Shown here: one piece after another, positions 12,101 through 23,064 of the stretch
Position numbering within the stretch: position 1 is the stretch's first letter
Layout: each line of letters begins with the position of its first letter
Origin: Balanoglossus misakiensis
Taxonomy: Eukaryota; Hemichordata
DNA: 64,000 bases
NCBI GenBank assembly: GCA_040954595.2
Contig: CM082593.2
Span: forward strand, 8,308,001-8,372,000
Direction: 5' to 3'
Made by a program: the position numbers and the translations under genes
Notes under the pieces: model-generated
Told to the model about the DNA's origin: nothing
What the model saw: only the letters and a program-made list of their open reading frames with translations
The model's database searches: none

Positions 12101-15100
12101 ACAACTGAGTCTATTGACACCTGGGTGCCAGGCCTGGGTGTCATTAGACTCGATCTTCTTTGAATCTGGTTTCAGTTTTGTGTCAATTCAAGGGGTTGTA
12201 AAGAAACTAAGTCAATCAGCCAAAGCAGTTATGCATAGCTAAACGAAGACTTTCAAGAATGTGCTGGTGTGTCCTTGTTGCCAGGGCTGTATCCATAGCG
12301 ACAGGGATGTTAAGAAATAATGTCACTAATATTTCTAGGACACACCCATGTATTCACTCATGTGCATGCTGTATAAACTCCTGTGTATCTCAGCACTACA
12401 TTATGTAAACATTGTAGTAGTGACATACTTTTGCATTTGAGGAAAATTCATGTGTGTGATATTTTGAGCAGTGCTTTTCTAATACGTGTTATTTTTCCTG
12501 AAGAATAATGAAAATGATACTGCAGTACAAATGGTTTATTTAGCAGAAACTAAAAGTTCTATCTGAACAAATGCATTCAGGGATCAATAATGTAGTTTAT
12601 TATGTGACGTTATGATCCAAGAACATAAGAAGTTTGTGTTTAAGCAATAAAACACCCCCAGCCATGGTATACCACGAGATTTTGACCAGTTCACGACATA
12701 TACGCACGAGCGATAGCGAGTGCGTATATTGAGTTGAACTGGTCAAAATCGAGTGGTATACCATGGCTGGGGGTGTTTTATTGCTATTATATTATGCCAG
12801 TATATTGAAACTTTGCATAAAACATTTTTAAAAGGCATTTTCTTTGACTATGATATATGACTGTGGTATATGGCTAATATATCACGGTCACGTGTCGTGT
12901 CTGACCAATCAAATAGCGTGATTTACACCATCAATATACTGGTATAATATAATTTACAATAGTCAACTACTTGTTTTCAACTTTCAAGTCAAGTGATAAT
13001 TATACAGCACTAATGTGCTGAATGTTGGTTAGAAGTATTGGCTGAATAGGGCATGTAGCAGTTGATATAAACGCTAATTTTTGAAGTACATGTATTTATT
13101 GGAGTTTTGCAAAGAAAACTTACTTGTGGGTACTATATGTACTAGTAGTAGTATACAGTATTTGGATAATGGAAAATACACATATCCCATGCATGCAAAC
13201 ATAAGAGGTTTAACAACTCATGTTACAATAATGTTACATTCATTAATTTTTGGTCATCTTTTTTGATAAATTCATTTTTGAAATAGTTTCACCCCAAACA
13301 TTCCAGCTAGATCATCTTATTTATGGTAACGTAACTACATGTATGCATGTACCGGTATACGTGTATTAAGATTTAAACTATAATGAAAATGTCTGCAATT
13401 CTGTTTTGTGTAATTGCTATTCTAACATGGTCGCTTATTATAGTAGGGCTAAATTTCAACCACACGAGGTTCCCTTGTATGACAGGTTTGAGTGAAATTA
13501 AAATGAATTGATTGTATGAGTGGGTTGAGTATGGTTGGTGAGAGAGACATAGTGTTAACATTGTTTTCACATCCTGTAGTGCATCTTCTTAGTACACATT
13601 TTAACCTGAACTTTCTGATTGAAAAGTGAAAAACATTTTCAGTTAAAAAAAACAATCTTTAGATTTGGTTACGCGTATTTTAATTGATCCTTTGTATTAA
13701 CCTCCCACCTTTGACCTCTGACACACACTGTAACTGATCTTCACTTTGAGTTTGAGTGTAAAGACAAGAAATGATGCATGAATGGCATTCTTCTCTATGT
13801 GTGCAGAAAAAGAAGAAAAACAAGAAAAAGGACAAACGGTCATCGTCCTCATCATCATCATCATCATCGTCCTCCTCCTCATCTTCATCCAGTTCGGATG
13901 GCAAAAAATGCAAAAAGCATAAAAATAAAAAGAAACATAAGGTCAAAGTGCATAAAGTTCACGTGATCCATTAAAAGGTGCAGCAGTGTACAACTCTCAA
14001 TCAACGAGGCATAGTAGCTAGAGTGTAATAAATAGATTAGTTCTTCTATAGGGTGAAAAAATTCGGGGGGGGGGGGGGGGTTATCAGGATTAGTAATGTA
14101 TTGACACATGAATCCAATGAATCTGGCTATACACACCCTTTTCATAACGCTAGCGCCCTCCTGCAGCCATCATGAATTTGAACTCAAAGTGAGGCCAATG
14201 GGGAAACACCCTTGATGTGATTGGTCAACTTTTCCCCATTGGCCTCGCTTTCAGTTCAAATCCATGATGGCTGCACGAGGGCGCTAGCCTTATGAATATG
14301 GTCCATTGTACTAGGCCATGTTGTTGTCACGTGTTGATAATCCTCTGACCCAAGATAATAATTGACATTCTTGGACTCCAAACCATGGATTTGCTACTTG
14401 GACCTTGTATTTTTGTTAACAGCCACTCTGAATAGTTGATGTAGTGATGACAGTTTATCTATTTTGTACTTCTGCTCATTCACCCTCTCCAAAATTTGGT
14501 TCAACCCAATTCTTTTCGTTGGCAGTATGCATTTACAGTGAAATGAGGAGATTGTGATCTTGGCAGATGACTATTCATTTATTGGTCTCTCAGAATGTTC
14601 AAAGTCTTGAAAGACTAATAGATCAGGTTCTGCTTTGTCCATCTGTCTGTCTGTTTGTTTGTTCCCAGCCACTATTCAGACATGCTTTGATCAATTTTCT
14701 GAAAACATAGTACAAGGACATGTATTTATGGACATCAATTTATGTTGCAGTATTAATAATATGGCCACCAGGCATCTGTTATATTATGATAATATTTTTA
14801 TGTCTAGAGCCATTACTCAGACATGACTGAATAGATTCTCTCAACCTTGGTACTAAACAATATCGTATGATCTATATATGCATCTCACTTTGTGCTGTGA
14901 TATGATCCAGTATGGCCTAAAGGTTGCAATTTCGTTGCAAATTTTCATGTTGAGAGACGAACGTTAATAAGTGATTCACTTGAACCTTCGGACTATCCGA
15001 GTGATCTGGATGTCAGCTGGTTTGTTGTGAGATTTTCATATCAGGAGTTTTACTTAGGATTTCTCTGTGGCATGGCAACAGGAAAATTTAGTGTGGTTGT

Positions 15101-18100
15101 TTCAAGACTGATACACGGATTCAAGTTTGGAATGGCAAGAACTGATTAGTTTTTGGTGACACCGAGGGGAGGGGATTAAAGCCCCTAGAGCTGCTACTTT
15201 GCACATTATTTTCATGATTTTATTTTCCAACTTAAATTGGTCCATCTAAATAAGCTTGCTGATAGGTATACATGAACACCTTATCGATGCCCGATTGTGA
15301 CTGCATGTTGCAATTTCAATACGCTATGTATTAACATGGTGCCCAACCGATTTAATCAGCCTCCATACAAACAGTACGCAGCTATCGTGGTATGCGTCGC
15401 CAAGAGGTGACAAACTGATGCAAATGCAAGTAATATGGCTGAATGGTGAGGATTTTAGAGGCTAGGGAATATATTTGAAATATTTTATTGTGGAAAAAAA
15501 TATGTGAAATTTGGCAGCTATAGGGGCTTTTAATAATCAAGTTATGAACAAAAGAAAAATGGCCGTCAGTGCAACCCTATGAGGAATGCGACAAGAGGCA
15601 GTGTAGAGGATGGTATGGTGTCCAGACATTTGCATGATACATTAATATGATTAGCGATTCATGTTATGTCATATCATGTCGCGAAATGAGATGACATATT
15701 ATTGACATGGGTTTTGCAATTTCGGCCACACATGCGCATGTTAAATTTATATGGCTGTGTCATTTGACAAACATGCAGATGTACAATTGCATAATGATAT
15801 TAAAATATGTAACATCATTTTTTCCCGCTACATCAACTATTCAGGTGTATCAGTATTCCCATTCTCAAAATATTTCAAAGAATTTACATAACTTCCATAT
15901 TGAAGAAATGGTTGCAATAATTTTAGGATGAATCTAATCAAATGATAAATTTAGGATTGATTGCATTGTGTTCAGTGGATAAAATGGAAAAAATATTACA
16001 ATTTATTAAAATAACTGTAGATTTCATGTAGTATTGAGTCAATTGATCAAGGGAACATAGTTAGTAATCTCATGTATATTGAAATTGGAACTGATATCAG
16101 CTAGAATTGTGATTTGATTATAGATCACAAGCTAGGGATAATTATTTCTTTTTTACTGAATTAAGAGATTGATAGAAGCATTTTTATAGCGAAAAGGCAT
16201 TTTAATGAATTGTACTGCAAACCAAAGAGTATGATTTTTTATAATGCACTGAATAACGGTTCTAAGCTTAATTTCTGAAATAAATTCTCCTTTAATTACA
16301 AATTTTACTTTGGTTCATTTGTTATATAAGTCAGTACATCTAACAATCAGTAGGCTCAATTTTTAGTTTCTGAATCTTTTTGATATGTTGAGGCCCCCAA
16401 AAATAATATGTGCTGTTCTGATTACATGGTTTTCAAAAATAGGGTAGGTAGGGAATTTTTTTTTTTTTTTGCAATTTTTTTATTTCTTTAGCCGCCGTAG
16501 TGTAGAACCACGTCATAGTTCTTGCAATTTTCATAAATTTTGTACATTTGACATTGGTTTGTTTTACTTCTGGTTTAGGAAGCTCTAAAAAGTTTAGGGT
16601 CTGCGGGCTAAAATTAGGGTAGATCGGGTAATCGGAACAGCACATATTTTTTAAAATTTGGCCGGATATCGTGATCGATATTGGACAAGTACACTTCTGC
16701 ACCATTAGTATCAAATTTTCCCCCATCATGAAACTCCCTATCTACAATTCCCAATTTCATCCTTCGTGTCACAATTTGATGTCATAAAATACCAAGCCAA
16801 GTCAACGGGATATGAATACAAGTAGCACTGGGTGGCCAACCAACAGACTTCTTGCAGGTACCACCATTAGTTCAGTATTTCTGTGTTTTCTTTATGCTAT
16901 AAGTCTGCATTCAAAATCGTGCTTGGACTACCGTGGGGAATATAATAACATCTACCATTTACACGCATTTGATAGAATTTCCTTTTCTGATCAACATTTA
17001 ATTTAACCCAACCAGTGCAGCCTTGCTTTTTTAAAATTCATCTCTACCTTTAGTCTATTGAAATTATTTTCACGTAGTAAATTATTGGCAATCTTTATCT
17101 TTACATGGTACAAGTAGTTGCTTTGGTGTCTTCTTCCTGCTGTGTGTATAATCTCCATGCAACACCACCAGAATAGATATCAGATCAAAGCTTTAACCCT
17201 TTCACCACCATGGTTCAGTCCAAACCCATTGTTTTCTGTGGTCAAGTTGGACCTGTACACAGGGATCTGGGGGTGAAAGTGTTAATGTGACTTTGCTGTG
17301 GGCTAAGGTTGCAAGATTCACGCTCTATTACTAATTAGCTGTCAGCACATTTGCAAAATAACACTTGCAATGAAATGTCCAGGCACAATTTATGAATGCA
17401 GCTGAGCTAGCCATTGAAAAAAAGTCCAGTCAAATTTATGCTGTCTTGTAATTACTTTCATCATCATCAATTCTCAACTCAGAGACTATTCTTTTGTCCC
17501 AATGGACAGTGTACTTCAGCACCTAATTGATATATAAAAAATATTTAGTCAGATATGTGTGGTCGAACGTTCATTCACTATATATCCACATGTAAAATAA
17601 CATAAACCGAGTCTTGAATCAAACATAATTAATGGAAAAAGGGCAGCGAGAGACTTTGTCCCTTTAAGGGACCATATCAAATTGTCATATAATTTCAGCA
17701 CATGAATTTTATTTTTTCATTTATGTTAAAAGTCCCTCTCTCTAAAGGTAGTTTCAAAAGTGCAAAGTGTGGATGAAATGGCAAGTTACGTTGGAAGTGT
17801 GGGAAAAATTTTCTATTTTAAGTGGACAAAAAAAAAGTATTAGTATTAGTAAAAGTGTGAAAATGAAGTTCATTTATTGAACTGAGATCAAACTGCCTCC
17901 CCTTTGTGGACAAAAAGTGCTCTTGTGCAACTGTCTGAGACAGTCCCAAGCAGATGATTAGATGAGTTGAAAGGAGATTGAAATCGATTGAGAATTGATG
18001 AAGTCGCATTACTAGTTTTGTCAATGCTATTACATATTTTGTTATGGGTAATACTTTGCTAATTGGTTTGGAGCATGTAACAATGGCTAGTTGTGTATCT

Positions 18101-21100
18101 GCATGAATGAAAACACTGTCTGGACATTCAAGGTGGGCTGCAGAAGTCATCGAGTTTAGGGGTTTAACTTATACCACAGGGGACAGAGAAATCTCATTGA
18201 TCTGGGTGTATTGGACATTGGACAACAACAGTCCACACCTAGATCAATCATATTTCTCTGTCCCTTGTGATATTGTAAATCATTCTGTAAATGAGTAGTG
18301 TTTTGCGAGACAAAGTTGTTTTCTTTTTATATTAGAATGTTATGTTTGAAAGATATTTGTGTGAGCAAACTGAGATACTGTAAAACGGGATATTTTTGTG
18401 ACAGGAAATTTCGTTATATCAAAAGAGGCAACTGTTACATGAGGATTAATTTTCGCGTTCTCGTATTTTTACTGCATCGTTATCTCCGGAAAAACATTTT
18501 ACGTGATTTTTTATTTTTACGTTTTTTTGGCTTTCGCGTATTTCTCCGAAAATTTATTGCTTGCGAAAATAATCCGTTTTACTGTATTCTTTCAGATATT
18601 AATTTACTTCTACAGATAATCGCAGATACAAAAATACAAATACAATCAGCTGCTTTTGTGTGCTATATATAATGACCTTTGACTGGCTGGAGTAACAATG
18701 ATCTGCAGTCCTATTTCTTTGTCATATTTGTGATTGTCGTTCAATGCCAGATTTGCAATTTCTGTGAATCAGCATTTACATGAATCAGAATCGATGAGTG
18801 CTTTAAGTGTAAGGGTTTGGTGCAGTGAGTTCAAAGTCTACCTCATATTGTGTGGTGATCATGAAATAGTCCGTTGTACTCTGTTTGGTCCATTTTGGTT
18901 GCTCTGTGTTCTCCAATCCATCACTTTCGGAATTTGGGTTTTCCACATTCTTTTAACTTTATGTCACAAGGTCATTATCATCCTTAACCGCAGTCATGAT
19001 ATTTTTTTGCCATTACAGGAACAAGGTTCTATTAAACCAAAGGCTGGATTCAACGGCCAAAATGAGGCTGAGGTATTGAGGAAGGCCATGAAGGGGCTTG
19101 GTAAGTGGTGATGATATGATTAGGCAGGAAAACAGTGCACTCACAGAATTCCTTGCATGAAATGGCTAATATTGTTTCCTCATAGACCCCGGTGTAACAA
19201 GATCCATGCAAAAAAAGAGATTTTCCAAATCATGTTTCAGAAGAACTACAGTCAAACCTCTGTTAGTGGCCCACCCCTATATAGTGGTCACCTCTACCGG
19301 TATATAGTGGCCACTTTGTTACAGTCCCCGTGCAATTCACATGTGCGTTAATTAACCTCTATATAAAGGCCACCTGTCTATAATGGCCAGTTTAGGAAAG
19401 TCCCTTGACTGGCTACTATAGACATGTTCGACTGTACATGTATTTTACATCTGAATTATACCCACCCATGCTTACAAGACTTTGTAATAAATAAAACAAT
19501 TACAGTAAATTACTTCATGAGGTTCTAAACTGTTTCAGGCTTCTCAAATTTGAAATGAAAGTTATGACTACTGGTACCTTCTGTAAAGTCATTAATTTTC
19601 TGTCAGATTTGATTGAAGTGTTCACCTCGTGTGTTATGTTTTTAGGAACGGATGAAAAAGCCATCATCCATGTTGTGACATCATGCAGCAATGAACAACG
19701 ACAACAGATATTGAAGGACTATAAGACCATGTTTGGCAGGGTTTGTATTCATCCTTTGTTCGTACTCATTCCCTCTATCCAGGGGCTGTGTTACATAGTA
19801 TATATCTAACAATTCATAGTAATATTGTTTGTTAGTTGCTGGTTTGGATGACTTCGTCAGAATTGTAGTTATGTCGTTCACATTCTATCCACTTATGCTG
19901 AATGACAGTGTTATCACTTATGGTGTTAATTTTGTGTGAAAATTCCATCTCTTTGTGAGTCTGTAATTTACATATCTTAACATTGAACCTTCAGGTAACA
20001 GTCTTGTATTTGTATTATATCATCATTGTGTGACATATTCTGAGACTTCAATCCTGTTTCTTTAATTTTCAGGATTTAGTGAAAGACTTGAAGAGTGAAC
20101 TAAGTGGCAGACTAGAGAAGATAGTTCTGGCACTTATGCTATCACCAGCTCGTTTTGATGCCAGTGAATTGAAAAGAGCTATGAAGGTATTGTCTCATCA
20201 TAGATAGTGTTTTTGCTAATGTTGGGGAAGATTGGTAAATGATTTTGGATCCCCATTAATGCATCTGCTACCTACTAATATGACTGCATTGATATACCAA
20301 AGGGAACCCGGGTAAAATTTACCTGGTTATCACCCGTAACAAAAACACAGCCATGATAGAGTCTGATCCATTATCTGGAATAACTTTCGGAGGTGTGTGT
20401 GTGTGTGTGTGTGTTTTTTGAGGGGGGGGGACTACATTCTGACGATGGAAAGAATATTGAGTAAATGTTTTGTTAAAGTTCAACAACATTTCAGGTCGAC
20501 TGACTTGATGCACCAAAATAATCCCTTTAGAGTTTAATTCTGTTATTTTGTTTTCATAATGTGCCACAGGGTATTGGAACTGATGAAGAGGCTTTGATTG
20601 AAATCATGTGTACTCGCACCAATGCAGAAATCCAAGCAATGAAAGAAGCCTTCAAGAAAGGTTAGTTGATTCTGGTTCTGTGTTCATCCACGACAGCCTG
20701 TATATCAGTGTGCCCTCTAAGCCCATATGATGCGCCACTGACTCACTGACAAACTCACTGGTGACTCAAGAAAATTATCCACACTACATGCAAAGGTATA
20801 GGGCTGACTCAGAGAAATTTTAAGAAATCCTCTATTGACCTCAAAGCTTTCAAAAATTATGTTTGTTGGAGGGTACAATGCTTTGCAAACCAGTCATGTC
20901 AGCCCTCACCCTAAACATATTCATTTCTGATGTCCACTAGTGTTGGCACATATGCCAATTTACTTTGAAAAAAAATATCACTTGCAAAGTACTTTGTTGT
21001 TTGTCGCTGGTAGAATATTCTAATTTGTCAGTGATAAAAAAAGAAACAGAGAAAGACTGTCAAGACAAAGTGCATACACAGATGTGTCCGATTTTAGAGA

Positions 21101-22896
21101 ATTCAAATTATCTGTGATTATTTAAACCATGGAAGGCAGTGATTTGTGAAATGGATAACACAACATTGAAGTCGCCATACTTGATGAAGTGTGTCCAAGT
21201 AAAGTTGTGTGTTAACTTCCTCAGAAACATCATAAGCCTTATGTTCATAAGTTCAGATGTTTGTTTTAATTTTAATATCACAAATGGAGAGTTTGTAATT
21301 GTATTTTTACAGATCATGGTAAAGATGTTGAAAGTGCATTGAAGTCTGAGACATCTGGGCACTTCCGGAAGTTGATGGTGTCAATGTCAGTTGGAGGCAG
21401 AGATGAGAATCCCAATGTTGATGTGGCTAAAGCACAGGCAGATGCTAGAGTGAGTAATTGTCAGTTTTGCTTTAAAGGGACAAAGTTTCTCTCTCGCTGC
21501 CCCTTTTCCATTAATTATGTTTGATACAAGACACCGTTTATATTATTCTACATGTGGATATATAGTATATCAACGTTCGACCAGACACAACTTCCATTAC
21601 GCTTGTAGACACAAGAGTGAAAAATCTTGCCAAAATCGGTGTTTACCATTTATTCATTTTGGCCGAGTTTTATTACTCTCATATCCTACAAACGGGATGG
21701 AAGTTGTGTGTGGTCGAACGTTGATTCACTATATATCCACTATTCCACCCATAACTGATATGTTTGTGTCATTTTGTGTGTTTTCTACTTTTTGCGCAGG
21801 CTTTGTACGAAGCTGGAGAGAAGCAGTGGGGAACAGATGAATCACGATTCAATGTCATCCTGTGCTCAAGAAGCTTTGCACAACTTCGTGCCACATTTGA
21901 TGAGTATGCCAAAATATCTAAGAGAGACATCGAACAGTCCATTAAATCTGAGTTTTCAGGTGATATTGAGAAAGGCCTGCTGACTATTGGTAAGTGATGA
22001 CGTGAATCTTAAAAATTGTTAAAAGTGAGAAAGATACTGAAATTGAAATATAAAATTTGAAGCATGTACTTATCTATTCATTGCTAACTCTTTGTCAACA
22101 TGATTTGGTTCAGTGGTAAAGTTGGGTGCATGAGAAGTGACATCTTGTCACACCATATCATAATTATTATTACATATCTTTCCTTCTTACAGTGAGATGT
22201 GTACGAAACAAGGCAGCATACTTTGCAACGCAGTTGTACAAGACCATGAAGGTAACATTTGTCTCAGAATTGTCCAAATCCATTGTTTTCTATGGTACAG
22301 TTGGACCTTTATATACAGGAAAATAGGGATGATAGTTATGAGAGGGTCAAAGATACGTAGAAGTAGTTTAATATATTCTTTCTAGCTTTGCCAGAGAAAA
22401 CTCCTTGCATGATGAAGTAAACACTGCTGTATGCTGAACAGAGTTTAAAAGTTAAAATAACTGAATAACAATATAGTGAGACTGAATTTTACAATATTTT
22501 TTAAATTTTTAACTTCAGGGACTTGGAACTGATGACGACACTCTTGTACGTGTTGTTGTGTCGAGATGCGAGAAGGACATGGTCCAAATCAAACATGAAT
22601 TCCAGAGACTGTACTCACAGCCGCTGTCTAAGTTCATTGCTGTAAGTAACATTTGCATAGAGTCTGCATCTCATAAGTTTTTCTTGTTTGATTCTAAAAT
22701 GGATACCTACATGGATTCTATAGCCTGAACAAATAATTAACCTTTTTCATCACATGCTAAACACACCATGATATACTGGTATGTTTGAGTGACAATTTTT
22801 ATTAATTATTATTTTTTTAAATTATTATTCTTTATTTTGCAGGATGATACTTCAGGAGACTACAAGAAAATTCTGTTGGCAATTGTTGGAAACTAA
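3..22896 (+). CDS. Annexin (A7/A11/A13-like), long Pro/Gly/Tyr-rich isoform; 5' end outside window
   Basis: Calcium-dependent phospholipid-binding protein acting at membrane surfaces. Exons: 3-197, 348-428, 1497-1658, 2892-2975, 4587-4664, 6134-6265, 19019-19100, 19646-19740, 20073-20186, 20570-20660, 21313-21449, 21800-21989, 22193-22251, 22519-22641, 22843-22896. All have AG/GT borders and compatible phases, giving 558 residues in the window. Residues 1-244 are low-complexity PPQQPGGGY-type sequence, as in annexins A7 and A11. Residues 245-558 are four annexin repeats. Type II calcium loops (GxGTD or xWGTD) lie at about 270-274, 342-346, 426-430 and 501-505, so all four look competent. The C-terminus reads [15 protein letters not shown]. 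Repeat 3 (EKQWGTDE) resembles A13, A7 and A11. The start codon lies upstream of the window. The six Pro-rich exons are all phase 0, which suits exon skipping. Family identity is near certain; the exact subfamily is not. Confidence 0.95.
505..577 (+). mobile_element. Family A TTAA element, left-end fragment
   Basis: Starts TTAAAGGGACAAAGTCTCTC and matches the family A left terminus to about 577, then stops. Intronic in the annexin. Confidence 0.7.
1044..1374 (+). mobile_element. Family A palindromic TTAA element
   Basis: Nearly complete copy. The left arm (GGGACAAAGTCTCTCTCTCG...) and right arm (...GAGAGAGACTTTGTCCC) are reverse complements, and the homology continues through most of the element to a small centre near 1195-1215. 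Lies in an annexin intron. It has no coding capacity, so it is a non-autonomous MITE or foldback element. Confidence 0.85.
1740..1824 (+). repeat. (CAAA)n and (CAA)n simple repeats
   Basis: Runs of CAAA at 1741-1776 and CAA at 1806-1823, about 80 bases after an annexin exon. Confidence 0.85.
2094..2776 (+). mobile_element. Family E element containing a GC-rich hairpin
   Basis: Left end TTAAAGC...TTAGCTGTAACTTTT, right end AAAAGTTACAGCTGATG. About 680 bases, with the hairpin 2515-2651 inside. Related termini occur at 37506-37620, 54032-54110 and 56583-56944. Confidence 0.6.
2515..2651. repeat. Long imperfect hairpin
   Basis: Arms of about 60 bases (AAGGTTATTACGAAAATAC... pairing with ...GTATTTTCGTAATAACCT) around a GC-rich centre near 2584. 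Confidence 0.75.
3663..3722. repeat. Hairpin, shared in diverged form with 28848-28905
   Basis: GGGATTTTCTGTCCCACAC pairs with GTGTGGGACAGAAAATCCC. The flanking GAGTGTGAGATTCTATTAAT occurs inverted beside the 28848 copy, so this is a dispersed repeat. Confidence 0.7.
4890..4955 (+). mobile_element. Family D element, half copy
   Basis: TACTGTAAAACGGGAAATTT followed by TTTTCGCGAACTACGC. The right terminus is absent. Annexin intron. Confidence 0.55.
5416..5776 (+). mobile_element. Family A palindromic TTAA element
   Basis: Full copy with TTAA at both ends (5416-5419, 5773-5776). The two halves pair almost end to end around a central GAATAATCGG/TTTATTC segment. Intron of the annexin. Confidence 0.88.
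7515..7685 (+). repeat. Compound tetranucleotide satellite
   Basis: Successive blocks of (ACTC), (CAAT/TCAG), (CGAT), (CGGT), (CAAC) and (CAGT) over about 170 bases. Annexin intron. Confidence 0.85.
9319..9381 (+). promoter_or_regulatory. Candidate internal annexin promoter (CCAAT, TATA box, initiator)
   Basis: A CCAAT box at 9319-9323, TATAAA at 9343-9348 and an initiator-like CCAGTCC with its A at 9377 are correctly ordered, with 34 bases from TATA to the proposed start. They lie 63 bases ahead of an ATG whose short open exon ends in a good splice donor. Promoter function is inferred; no expression evidence is available here. Confidence 0.45.
9440..9499 (+). CDS. Candidate alternative first coding exon of the annexin (short isoform)
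   Basis: From the ATG at 9440 the exon encodes 20 residues, starting MGNWCSE and ending MMATSAE, then meets a strong donor (GAG|GTAAGC at 9500). It ends in phase 0, exactly as needed to join the annexin core exon at 19019, which starts [10 protein letters not shown]. The product would be a conventional annexin of about 334 residues without the Pro-rich region. MGNxxS is an N-myristoylation motif, with Cys5 a possible palmitoylation site. Vertebrate annexin A13 also begins MGN and is myristoylated. A TATA-type promoter sits just upstream. A second in-frame pair of ATGs occurs at residues 14-15. The exon is predicted from sequence signals alone. Confidence 0.5.
10368..10724 (+). mobile_element. 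Family A palindromic TTAA element, abutting a family B element
   Basis: Full copy. Its right TTAA (10721-10724) is also the left TTAA of the next element, of family B. Confidence 0.88.
10721..11086 (-). mobile_element. Family B TTAA element
   Basis: Terminal inverted repeats TTAAAGCCTCTAGAGCTGCC and its complement at 11067-11086. Internal sequence is unrelated to family A. Opposite orientation to the other two full copies. Confidence 0.85.
12651..12783. repeat. Long hairpin with 60-base arms
   Basis: AACACCCCCAGCCATGGTAT pairs with ATACCATGGCTGGGGGTGTT, and pairing continues to a centre GAGCGATAGCGAG. Annexin intron. Confidence 0.8.
13807..13974 (+). CDS. Candidate alternative terminal exon of the annexin locus (Lys/Ser-rich tail)
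   Basis: An acceptor (TTCTTCTCTATGTGTGCAG) opens a phase-0 exon encoding [11 protein letters not shown], a run of about 19 serines, then a Lys/His-rich tail ending HKVHVIH and a stop. AATAAA follows 53 bases after the stop. The exon is in phase with the last Pro-rich exon (ending at 6265) and with the candidate short first exon (9499). Used after 6265 it would give a Pro/Gly/Tyr-rich protein with a basic Lys/Ser tail and no annexin repeats. The serine run uses mixed TCA, TCG, TCC and AGT codons, so it is not just a pure trinucleotide repeat. It could instead be a fortuitous open frame in a microsatellite-like stretch. Confidence 0.5.
   Translation, partial: KKKKNKKKDKRSSSSSSSSSSSSSSSSSSSDGKKCKKHKNKKKHKVKVHKVHVIH
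14027..14032 (+). terminator. Polyadenylation signal AATAAA behind the Lys/Ser terminal exon
   Basis: A canonical AATAAA lies 53 bases after the stop codon at 13974, supporting use of that exon as a 3' terminal exon. Confidence 0.4.
14139..14293. repeat. Long hairpin
   Basis: GCTAGCGCCCTCCTGCAGCC pairs with GGCTGCACGAGGGCGCTAGC, and pairing continues through GGCCAATGGGGAAA. Loop about 30 bases. Confidence 0.75.
15176..15533 (+). mobile_element. Family B TTAA element
   Basis: Starts TTAAAGCCCCTAGAGCTGC and ends GGCAGCTATAGGGGCTTTTAA. The interior matches the other B copies, including the GCTATCGTGGTATGCGTCGC segment. Annexin intron. Confidence 0.85.
17193..17285. mobile_element. Family H short TTAA element
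   Basis: TTAACCCTTTCACCACCATG at left and GGGGGTGAAAGTGTTAA at right, 93 bases, with GGTTCAGTCCAAACC inside. The TTAACCC terminus is typical of piggyBac-type ends. Confidence 0.65.
17556..17667 (+). mobile_element. Family A TTAA element, right-end fragment
   Basis: Matches the last 110 or so bases of family A, ending CTTTGTCCCTTTAA. Confidence 0.75.
18171..18270. repeat. Hairpin
   Basis: ACAGGGGACAGAGAAAT pairs with ATTTCTCTGTCCCTTGT, then TTGATCTGGGTGT with ACACCTAGATCAA. Confidence 0.65.
18376..18588 (+). mobile_element. Family D inverted-repeat element
   Basis: Begins TACTGTAAAACGGGA and ends CCGTTTTACTGTA. The interior is rich in TTTCGCG and CGCGAAA. Other copies are at 31754-31967, 37957-38163, 49183-49305, 53230-53330 (partial), 54462-54640 and 4890-4955 (half). 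It is not TTAA-flanked. Long open frames across it are by-products of its composition. Confidence 0.8.
19247..19436. mobile_element. Family G inverted-repeat element
   Basis: TACAGTCAAACCTCTGTTAG at the left, complement of the terminus (GACATGTTCGACTGTA) at the right. The interior repeats TATAGTGGCCAC-like units. This terminus type is widespread among invertebrate MITEs. Confidence 0.65.
20394..20415 (+). repeat. (GT)n microsatellite
   Basis: GT repeat followed by T6 and G9 runs. Annexin intron. Confidence 0.85.
21472..21740 (+). mobile_element. Family A TTAA element, right end missing
   Basis: Begins TTAAAGGGACAAAG and ends inside the right arm, about 60 bases before an annexin exon (21800). 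Confidence 0.8.
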
Positions 22897-23058
22897 TATA
22901 GCTACATCCTGCATGTGCAAGTACTTGTATGGATTATTCTCATTGACAGTATATACTCCGGACAATGGATAGGGGCTCTTAATCTAGTTGCAATATTTTA
23001 GATATTTACAATCAATCAATTAATACAGATTGTCTATTACAGATAGACATTTTTTGGG

Positions 23059-23064
23059 AATAAA
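23059..23064 (+). terminator. Polyadenylation signal of the annexin core transcripts
   Basis: AATAAA lies 163 bases after the annexin stop codon. Further AATAAA matches occur near 23795 and 23811, so longer 3' UTRs are possible. Confidence 0.6.

Larger units (their letters stand above)
6266..19018 (+). other. Large annexin intron (12.7 kb) between Pro-rich and core exons
   Basis: Besides the candidate first exon (9440) and last exon (13807), it holds a compound tetranucleotide repeat (7515-7685), TTAA elements of families A (10368, 17556), B (10721, 15176) and H (17193), family D (18376), and hairpins at 12651, 14139 and 18171. I found no other convincing exon in either strand. Confidence 0.7.

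Noticed and set aside
13680-13946. Minus-strand Asp/Glu-rich open frame
   Set aside because: It is the complement of the serine-codon run in the candidate annexin terminal exon, with no splice or homology support of its own.
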